A DNA stretch of 5,042 nt from DASUGM01 sp036274055 (GTDB lineage Bacteria > Acidobacteriota > Vicinamibacteria > Vicinamibacterales > SCN-69-37): contig DASUGM010000015.1 of NCBI GenBank assembly GCA_036274055.1, positions 1-5,042 of the forward strand, in the 5' to 3' direction. The notes below the pieces were generated by a model. That model made no database searches. It was not told the origin of the DNA and was given only the letters and a program-made list of their open reading frames with translations. This document shows positions 1-3,757 of the stretch, piece after piece. The translations under genes and the position numbers were made by a program. How positions within the stretch are numbered: position 1 is the first letter of the stretch; every line of letters begins with the position of its first letter.

Positions 1-11
1 TCTCGTCCTTT

Positions 12-75
12 GCCCGATCGCGCGATCGCCCCATGCTCTGCCATGGCCCGATCACCCGATCGGCTATCGCCCATG
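12..75. repeat. Degenerate 8-bp tandem repeat tract (GCCCGATC-like)
   Basis: Octamers GCCCGATC (12-19), GCGCGATC (20-27) and GCCCCATG (28-35) run in register. A second block has GCCCGATC (46-53), ACCCGATC (54-61) and GGCTATCG (62-69). CCATG words occur at 31-35, 41-45 and 71-75. The tract lies upstream of the pyrK start and I see no convincing gene in it. Its function is unknown. It could be a slippage-derived intergenic repeat or part of a larger repeat that begins before the window. The periodicity is visible by eye, but the copies are few and imperfect. Confidence 0.45.
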
Positions 76-86
76 GTCGGCGTCGA

Positions 87-92
87 TATAAT
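87..92 (+). promoter_or_regulatory. Consensus -10 box (TATAAT) for the pyrKDF operon, probably leaderless
   Basis: A perfect TATAAT ends 8 nt before the GTG start codon of pyrK, so transcription should begin at about 99-101, on or next to the start codon. No Shine-Dalgarno sequence lies upstream of 101, and an in-frame TAA (89-91) sits inside the box, so the protein cannot start further upstream. No good -35 match is found 16-18 nt upstream. A -10 box about 7-8 nt before the start codon is the usual signature of leaderless genes. The -10 call rests on sequence match only. Confidence 0.5.
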
Positions 93-100
93 GCCGACCT

Positions 101-931
101 GTGCCCGTCGACGTGTCCGCCCGTGTCTTGAGTAACACGCCGCTCTCTCCCGGTTACAACGTTCTCGCCCTCGAAGCGCCGGAAATCGGCGCCGTGACTT
201 TGCCCGGTCAGTTCGTGATGGTGAAGCCGGCGCCGGGCCAGGACCCGATGTTGCGCCGGCCGTTTTCGGTGTTCGAGATCCTGCGCGACGATCGTGGCGG
301 CGTGCGCGGCATCAGCATTCTCAACAAGCGCGTCGGCGTCGGCACGGCGCTGCTCTACGACGCGCGGCCTGGCAACGTAATCGCGACGCTCGGCCCGCTC
401 GGCAAGCCGTTCGTGCCGGTCGATCCGCCAGATGACGCCTGGATGGTCGCCGGCGGCGTCGGGCTGGCGCCATTCTGGACCCTCGCGGAAACGCTCGCCG
501 CCCGCGGCACGAAGATGACGCTGTTCTACGGCGGGCGCACCGCCGCGGACATCTACTACGAGCCGTTCTTCGCCAAGCTCGGCGCGACGCTCGTCCTGAC
601 CACCGAAGACGGCAGCAAGGGCGAGCGCGGCCGCGTCACCGCGCCGCTCGAGCGCGCGCTGGCCGCGCAGCCGGCCAGTCGGCCGGTCACGATTTATGCG
701 TGCGGTCCGACGCCGATGATGCGCGCGGTCGCGCAACTTGGCGATTCCGCCGGCCGTCCGGTGTTCGTCTCGCTCGAGCCGATCATGGGCTGCGGCATGG
801 GCGGGTGCTACAGCTGCGTCGTCCGCGTGAAGCGCGCCAGCGGCGGGTCGCACTTTGTGCGATCCTGTCTCGAGGGCCCGGTGTTCAACGCCGCCGGCCT
901 CATCTGGGACGCCCTTCCAAGCCATGGCTGA
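101..931 (+). CDS. pyrK: Dihydroorotate dehydrogenase B, electron-transfer subunit
   Basis: PyrK carries FAD and a [2Fe-2S] cluster and passes electrons from the FMN of PyrD to NAD+, in a cytoplasmic PyrD2-PyrK2 complex. The 276-aa protein has the usual family length and domain order. An N-terminal ferredoxin-reductase-like barrel holds the FAD motif RRPFS (52-56). The nucleotide-binding domain has AGGVGLAP (117-124), YGGR (143-146) and CGPTPMM (201-207). The C-terminal cluster loop has four cysteines, C231-x4-C236-x2-C239-x16-C256, followed by EGPVF. GTG at 101 is the first possible start after an in-frame stop at 89-91; GTG at 113 is an alternative, and neither has a ribosome-binding site. 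The gene overlaps pyrD by 8 bp and heads the operon. The function is secure and the exact start is likely but unproven. Confidence 0.95.
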   Translation: MPVDVSARVLSNTPLSPGYNVLALEAPEIGAVTLPGQFVMVKPAPGQDPMLRRPFSVFEILRDDRGGVRGISILNKRVGVGTALLYDARPGNVIATLGPLGKPFVPVDPPDDAWMVAGGVGLAPFWTLAETLAARGTKMTLFYGGRTAADIYYEPFFAKLGATLVLTTEDGSKGERGRVTAPLERALAAQPASRPVTIYACGPTPMMRAVAQLGDSAGRPVFVSLEPIMGCGMGGCYSCVVRVKRASGGSHFVRSCLEGPVFNAAGLIWDALPSHG

Positions 932-1865
932 CCTCTCCGTACGCATCGGATCGCTGCAGCTGCGCAATCCCGTCATTGCCGCGTCGGGTTGTTTCGGCTA
1001 CGGGCTCGAGTACGCCTCGTCGATCGATCTGTCGATGCTCGGCGGCGTCGCGGTCAAGGGCCTGTTCCTCAACGAGCGCGACGGCCATCCGCCCCAGCGC
1101 ATCGTCGAGACGCCGTCGGGGATGCTCAATGCGATCGGGCTGCAGGGCATCGGCGTGCATCGCTTCGTCAACGAGCGATTGCCTGAACTGCGCCGGCTCG
1201 GCGCGACGACCATCGTCAACGTCTGCGGATCGACGATCGACGAGTACTGCGAGGTCTCGCGAGTGCTGTCGGATCACGAGGGCGTCCACGCGATCGAGCT
1301 GAACATCTCGTGCCCGAACATCAAGGAAGGCGGCATCCAGTTCGGCTGCAGCCTGACCGGGACCTACGACGTCGTCAGCGCGGTGCGTAAGGTGACGCGA
1401 CTGCCGCTGATCCCGAAGCTGACGCCGAACGTCACCGACGTCGCATCGTTTGCGCGATCGGCGTCCGAAGCGGGCGCCGACGCGGTGTCGCTCGTCAACA
1501 CCTTCCTGGCGATGGCGATCGACGTCGAAACGCGGCGGCCGAAACTCTCGAACGTGCTCGGCGGCCTCAGCGGTCCGGCGATCCGGCCGATTGCGATTCG
1601 AATGGTCTGGGAATGCCGCAACGCGGTGAAGTTGCCGATTCTCGGCATGGGCGGCATCGCGTCGGCTGAAGACGCGCTCGAGTTCATCATTGCCGGCGCG
1701 TCGGCGGTCCAGATCGGCACCGCCAACTTCGTCGATCCGTTCATCTGGAGCAAGGTGATCGCCGGCATCGACGACTACCTCACCCGGCACAAGATCGCGC
1801 GCGTCGCCGATCTCGTCGGGACCATGGAAACCGTGAAACGGGAGCACGCGTGGACCGAATCCTGA
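924..1865 (+). CDS. pyrD: Dihydroorotate dehydrogenase B (NAD+), catalytic subunit, class 1B
   Basis: This FMN enzyme oxidises dihydroorotate to orotate, the fourth step of UMP synthesis, and needs PyrK to use NAD+. The 313-aa protein is a TIM-barrel of normal class 1B length. The active-site loop NISCPN (127-132) contains the catalytic base C130 between N127 and N132, followed by the class 1B-like IKEGG. Other conserved points are K45 in VAVKG, K165 in IPKLTPN, N192 in VNT, and the FMN-phosphate region with GLSGPAIRP (214-222), GMGGI (241-245) and QIGTANF (263-269). ATG 924 was chosen over upstream in-frame ATG 855 because homologues begin with the MADLSVRIG-like strand and 855 lies deep inside the pyrK cluster domain. 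The start lies 8 bp inside pyrK with no clear Shine-Dalgarno, so translation is probably coupled. The 3' end overlaps pyrF by 16 bp. Confidence 0.96.
   Translation: MADLSVRIGSLQLRNPVIAASGCFGYGLEYASSIDLSMLGGVAVKGLFLNERDGHPPQRIVETPSGMLNAIGLQGIGVHRFVNERLPELRRLGATTIVNVCGSTIDEYCEVSRVLSDHEGVHAIELNISCPNIKEGGIQFGCSLTGTYDVVSAVRKVTRLPLIPKLTPNVTDVASFARSASEAGADAVSLVNTFLAMAIDVETRRPKLSNVLGGLSGPAIRPIAIRMVWECRNAVKLPILGMGGIASAEDALEFIIAGASAVQIGTANFVDPFIWSKVIAGIDDYLTRHKIARVADLVGTMETVKREHAWTES
1840..1844 (+). promoter_or_regulatory. Ribosome-binding site of pyrF (GGGAG)
   Basis: GGGAG lies 5 nt before the GTG at 1850, inside the end of pyrD. It decides the start of pyrF: the codon after GTG begins the family's N-terminal RILIALDV strand, with catalytic D9 at the expected place. 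Confidence 0.7.
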
Positions 1866-2569
1866 TCGCGCTCGACGTCTCGAGCGCGGACGATGCCCTT
1901 CGACTGGCCGATCGATTGCGCGGCACGGTCGGCGGCTACAAGATCGGCAGCCAATTGTTTACCGCGGCGGGCCCGGACGTCGTCCGCAGCCTGGTCCGGA
2001 ACGGCGACCGCGTCTTCCTCGATCTCAAGTTCCACGACATTCCGAACACCGTCGCCGGCGCCGTCACTTCGGCGTGCGAACTCGGCGTGTGGATGATGAA
2101 CGTGCACGCCAGCGGCGGCGAGAAGATGATGCGCGCCGCGCGCGAAGCCGCGGATCTCACCGCCGACGCGAACCTGGTCCGGCCGCTGCTGATCGCGGTC
2201 ACGGTGCTGACGAGCATGGACGCGCCGACGCTGCGCTCAATTGGCGTCGAGTCGACGCCGATGGAACAGGTGGTCCGGCTGGCGCGAATGGTGAAGACCG
2301 CCGGGCTCGATGGCGTGGTCGCCTCGCCGCTCGAAACCGAAGCCATCCGCGACGCCTGCGGGCCTGATTTTCTGATCGTCACCCCCGGTATCCGCGGCGG
2401 CGCCGCCGGCACCGGCCTCGACGATCAGTCGCGCACCAGCACCCCCGCCGGCGCGATCGCAGCCGGGAGTTCCTACCTCGTCATTGGGCGGCCGATAACG
2501 GCAGCGTTGGATCCTAGAGAGGCAGCGATCAAAATTGGCGAGGAGATCGGATCAGGCCCTGGGCGTTAG
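1850..2569 (+). CDS. pyrF: Orotidine 5'-phosphate decarboxylase
   Basis: PyrF decarboxylates OMP to UMP, the last step of de novo pyrimidine synthesis, without a cofactor, as a cytoplasmic TIM-barrel dimer. The 239-aa protein has the typical bacterial length. The signature DLKFHDIPNT (58-67) supplies D58, K60 and D63 of the charged catalytic tetrad, with K31 in YKIG as the fourth member and D9 in the first strand. The phosphate-binding end is seen as TPGIR (178-182), DDQSR (191-195) and VIGRPIT (211-217). The start is GTG, set by the GGGAG at 1840. The gene overlaps pyrD by 16 bp. Oddity: the last codons, encoding roughly SGPGR, and the TAG stop lie inside the left arm of the inverted repeat at 2552-2658, so the C-terminal tail is repeat-derived; the fold should be complete before it. 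Confidence 0.96.
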   Translation: MDRILIALDVSSADDALRLADRLRGTVGGYKIGSQLFTAAGPDVVRSLVRNGDRVFLDLKFHDIPNTVAGAVTSACELGVWMMNVHASGGEKMMRAAREAADLTADANLVRPLLIAVTVLTSMDAPTLRSIGVESTPMEQVVRLARMVKTAGLDGVVASPLETEAIRDACGPDFLIVTPGIRGGAAGTGLDDQSRTSTPAGAIAAGSSYLVIGRPITAALDPREAAIKIGEEIGSGPGR

Positions 2570-2658
2570 GCCCTGGGCCCTAGTCGGAGAGGGTTCCGAG
2601 GCTCTCATCTCGCTCCGAACTAGGGCCTAGCGCCCAGGGCCTAATGCCCAGGGCCTGA
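2552..2658. repeat. Inverted repeat made of 7-bp GGCCCTR-like units
   Basis: The left arm is 2552-2589 and the right arm 2613-2658, with a 23-nt centre. The left arm starts TCA and then reads four heptamers: GGCCCTG, GGCGTTA, GGCCCTG, GGCCCTA (2555-2582). Read on the minus strand, the right arm starts TCA and then reads five heptamers: GGCCCTG, GGCATTA, GGCCCTG, GGCGCTA, GGCCCTA (2655 down to 2621). Both arms then end in a related GTCGGAG or GTTCGGAG. The arms differ by one whole heptamer, one extra T and one substitution. The centre can form a small hairpin, GAGAG (2587-2591) with CTCTC (2602-2606). The element fills the gap between the convergent pyrF and pal genes. Its origin is unknown; a dispersed intergenic repeat family is my main guess. 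Confidence 0.85.
2552..2658. terminator. Possible bidirectional terminator or transcript-end hairpin
   Basis: The inverted repeat lies between two converging stop codons (2567-2569 and 2661-2663) and would fold into a very stable GC-rich hairpin in either transcript. There is no T-run directly after either arm, so it is not a textbook intrinsic terminator. It may instead stabilise 3' ends or block read-through. Position and structure are seen; the role is inferred. Confidence 0.35.
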
Positions 2659-2660
2659 GG

Positions 2661-3254
2661 TTATTTCGCAAGTACGAAGTGCCCGCGCCGGTTCTTCGCC
2701 CAGCAGACTTCATTCTCTTCCGTGCACACGGGACGTTCTTCGCCGAGGCTGACGGCCGTCAGGCGCGCGGCGGCGATCCCGAGACTGACCATGTAGTCGC
2801 GGACGGCCGCGGCGCGGCGATCGCCGAGCGCGAGGTTGTACTCGCTGGTGCCGCGCGCGTCGGCGTGGCCTTCGATCGAGAACCTCGCGGTGCTGGCGTA
2901 GTCCTTCTTCATGTACTCGGCGTTCTTGCTCAGGCTGGTGCGCGCGCGATCGCTCAGTTCGGAGGCATCCAAGTCGAAGAACACGTCCTCGATGTACTTC
3001 TCCACCCACGCGGTCGGATTGGTCTTGTAGTCCGTCGCGTCGGTCGCGACGACCGGCCGGTTGTCCGACGGCGGTTGAACCGGGGGCGGCTGGCTCGGCG
3101 GTGGCGGCGGCGGAGGCGGCGGCTGAGTCGGAGGTGCCGTCGTCGCAGCTGGCGGCTTGGCGATTTCTGGCGGTTTCTTGCCGCACGCGGCAGGAATGAA
3201 CAACGCAAGCAGGAAAACGAAGCCCAATTTGCGTACGGTTGCACCTGAAAGCAT
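2661..3254 (-). CDS. pal: Peptidoglycan-associated lipoprotein (Pal/OmpA family)
   Basis: This is a predicted outer-membrane lipoprotein anchoring the membrane to peptidoglycan. In the 197-aa product, a basic start (R8, K9) and hydrophobic stretch (11-22) lead to a lipobox PAAC with C24 as the lipidated residue; the next residues are GKK, with no Asp at +2, consistent with outer-membrane sorting. A proline-rich linker (about 34-63) contains nine consecutive prolines (45-53). The OmpA-like domain (about 88-195) has VFFDLDASEL (91-100) and GHADARGTSEYN (129-140). D132 and R147 have the 15-residue spacing of the diaminopimelate-binding pair, and KNRRGHFV ends the domain. C177 and C184 may form a disulfide. 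The ATG at 3254 is preferred over GTG at 3257 because AGGAG lies 6 nt from the ATG. No tol genes are visible beside it. A general OmpA-family lipoprotein other than Pal is possible. Confidence 0.9.
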   Translation of the reverse strand: MLSGATVRKLGFVFLLALFIPAACGKKPPEIAKPPAATTAPPTQPPPPPPPPPSQPPPVQPPSDNRPVVATDATDYKTNPTAWVEKYIEDVFFDLDASELSDRARTSLSKNAEYMKKDYASTARFSIEGHADARGTSEYNLALGDRRAAAVRDYMVSLGIAAARLTAVSLGEERPVCTEENEVCWAKNRRGHFVLAK

Positions 3255-3260
3255 CACACT

Positions 3261-3265
3261 CTCCT
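3261..3265 (-). promoter_or_regulatory. Ribosome-binding site of pal (AGGAG)
   Basis: AGGAG on the minus strand is 6 nt before the ATG at 3254 and only 3 nt before the adjacent in-frame GTG at 3257. The spacing favours the ATG. The two choices differ by one residue. Confidence 0.7.
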
Positions 3266-3288
3266 GACAGGGGGCATGTGCGGGCGAA

Positions 3289-3358
3289 TTTCGGTTGCGT
3301 CGAATAGTACCGAGCGGTCAGTGTACGTGTCAACGAAATCGCGGCCGTACAACCGAAA
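3289..3358. repeat. Perfect 9-bp inverted repeat TTTCGGTTG / CAACCGAAA
   Basis: TTTCGGTTG (3289-3297) and CAACCGAAA (3350-3358) are exact reverse complements 52 bp apart, flanking the pal promoter. The left copy lies at the predicted pal transcription start. The function is unknown; regulator half-sites are possible, and chance cannot be excluded. Confidence 0.35.
3304..3333 (-). promoter_or_regulatory. Sigma70-type promoter of pal (TTGACA-N18-TACTAT)
   Basis: On the minus strand a perfect -35 TTGACA (3333-3328) is followed by an 18-nt spacer and the -10 TACTAT (3309-3304). The predicted start near 3297 gives a leader of about 43 nt to the ATG. It is the strongest housekeeping-type promoter in the window and fits constitutive expression of an envelope lipoprotein. 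The call is sequence match only. Confidence 0.7.
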
Positions 3359-3382
3359 AAATGTCGTACGTCGGACCGCTCG
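3311..3382. promoter_or_regulatory. Shared element CGTAC-N3/4-GACCGCTCG in both divergent promoters
   Basis: On the minus strand CGTAC-N3-GACCGCTCG spans 3327-3311; on the plus strand CGTAC-N4-GACCGCTCG spans 3365-3382. The GACCGCTCG part is identical. In the pal promoter it sits in the spacer, 1 nt upstream of the -10; on the plus strand it sits 2 nt upstream of the candidate ECF -10 CGTC (3385-3388). Together the copies form an inverted repeat with a 37-nt centre. This could be a binding site for a common regulator or a hairpin; no regulator is known. Confidence 0.4.
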
Positions 3383-3388
3383 TTCGTC
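3362..3388 (+). promoter_or_regulatory. Candidate ECF-type promoter (TGTCGT-N17-CGTC)
   Basis: TGTCGT (3362-3367) and CGTC (3385-3388) have the 17-nt spacing and CGTC-type -10 expected of ECF sigma factors. From memory, the -35 motif proposed for ECF42 factors in Streptomyces is TGTCGA-like, which would match 5 of 6 positions. The predicted start near 3395 leaves a short leader holding the ribosome-binding site at 3397-3401. If right, the sigma factor encoded downstream would drive its own operon. The motif is short and the match is by eye. Confidence 0.4.
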
Positions 3389-3396
3389 ATACCGGC

Positions 3397-3401
3397 GGAG
3401 G
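3397..3401 (+). promoter_or_regulatory. Ribosome-binding site of the DGPF/YCII gene (GGAGG)
   Basis: A full GGAGG lies 5 nt before ATG 3407. It is one of the best ribosome-binding sites in the window and supports this start. Confidence 0.75.
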
Positions 3402-3406
3402 TTCAC

Positions 3407-3757
3407 ATGTCACGATTCCTGTTGTTGCTCCGGGATGAGCCCTCGACGTTCGCGCACCTCAGCCCCGCCGAAATGCAGGCCATCATCCAGAAGTACATCG
3501 CATGGGGCAACGGTCTTCGCGAAAGCGGGCGCCTGATCGGCAGCGACAAACTGACCGATGGCGGCCGCGTCACGCGTCAGTCCGGCGCCAGGACGATGGT
3601 CACCGACGGCCCGTTCACGGAGGCGCGCGAAGTCGTCGGCGGCTTCTACATGATTCAGGCAAAGGACTATGACGAGGCGATGACGATCGTCCGCGACTGT
3701 CCGCACCTCTCGTTTGGCTCGATCGAAGTGCGGCAAGTCCAAGAGCTGGAGCGGTGA
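3407..3757 (+). CDS. DGPF/YCII-related domain protein, partner of the ECF42 sigma factor
   Basis: This 116-aa soluble protein belongs to the YCII-related (DGPF) family of small ferredoxin-like alpha/beta proteins, whose biochemical role is not established. It starts with the strand MSRFLLLLRDE, then a helix (about 20-41) ending in LRESGRLIG. The name-giving motif VTDGPF is at 65-70, followed by VVGGFYMIQAKDYDEA (77-92) and the C-terminal strand GSIEVRQV (104-111). A DCPH motif (97-100) is present. The length is normal for the family, and there is no signal peptide or membrane segment. The stop overlaps the sigma-factor start by 4 bp (GTGA), so the two are co-translated. In the known ECF42 group, DGPF genes neighbour the sigma factor and are among its targets. 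An enzymatic role is possible but not shown. Confidence 0.9.
   Translation: MSRFLLLLRDEPSTFAHLSPAEMQAIIQKYIAWGNGLRESGRLIGSDKLTDGGRVTRQSGARTMVTDGPFTEAREVVGGFYMIQAKDYDEAMTIVRDCPHLSFGSIEVRQVQELER

Noticed and set aside
1..100. PyrR-binding attenuator or other pyrimidine leader upstream of pyrK
   Set aside because: There is no antiterminator/terminator pair with a T-run, and the -10 box directly before the start codon leaves no room for a leader.
91..135. Short ATG-started open frame overlapping the pyrK start, possible leader peptide
   Set aside because: Its ATG lies inside the TATAAT box region and would be upstream of the predicted transcription start. It has no ribosome-binding site and no run of regulatory codons.
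1..135. Frame 1 is open from the window edge to a TAA at 133-135, possible tail of an upstream gene
   Set aside because: It consists mostly of the octamer repeat translation, would overlap pyrK by 35 bp and crosses its promoter. No recognisable protein tail is seen, though the missing upstream sequence prevents a final decision.
855..923. Upstream ATG start for pyrD at 855
   Set aside because: It would add 23 residues read in another frame through the conserved end of pyrK. Homology begins at the ATG at 924.
900..1847. Long minus-strand open frame opposite pyrD (315 codons)
   Set aside because: It is a low-complexity Arg/Asp/Ala-rich translation antisense to a textbook pyrD, with no ribosome-binding site or family motif.
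2552..2658. Insertion sequence or MITE with terminal inverted repeats
   Set aside because: There is no transposase, no flanking target-site duplication that I can see, and the arms are internally tandem heptamers rather than unique terminal repeats. A non-autonomous element cannot be excluded.
2679..3248. Plus-strand open frame opposite pal
   Set aside because: Its arginine-rich segment is simply the complement of the pal proline linker; pal has lipobox, domain motifs, ribosome-binding site and promoter.
3295..3323. Plus-strand sigma70 promoter for the DGPF gene starting with TTGCGT
   Set aside because: The hexamer at 17-nt spacing (TCAGTG) is not a credible -10; the ECF-type pair at 3362-3388 fits better.
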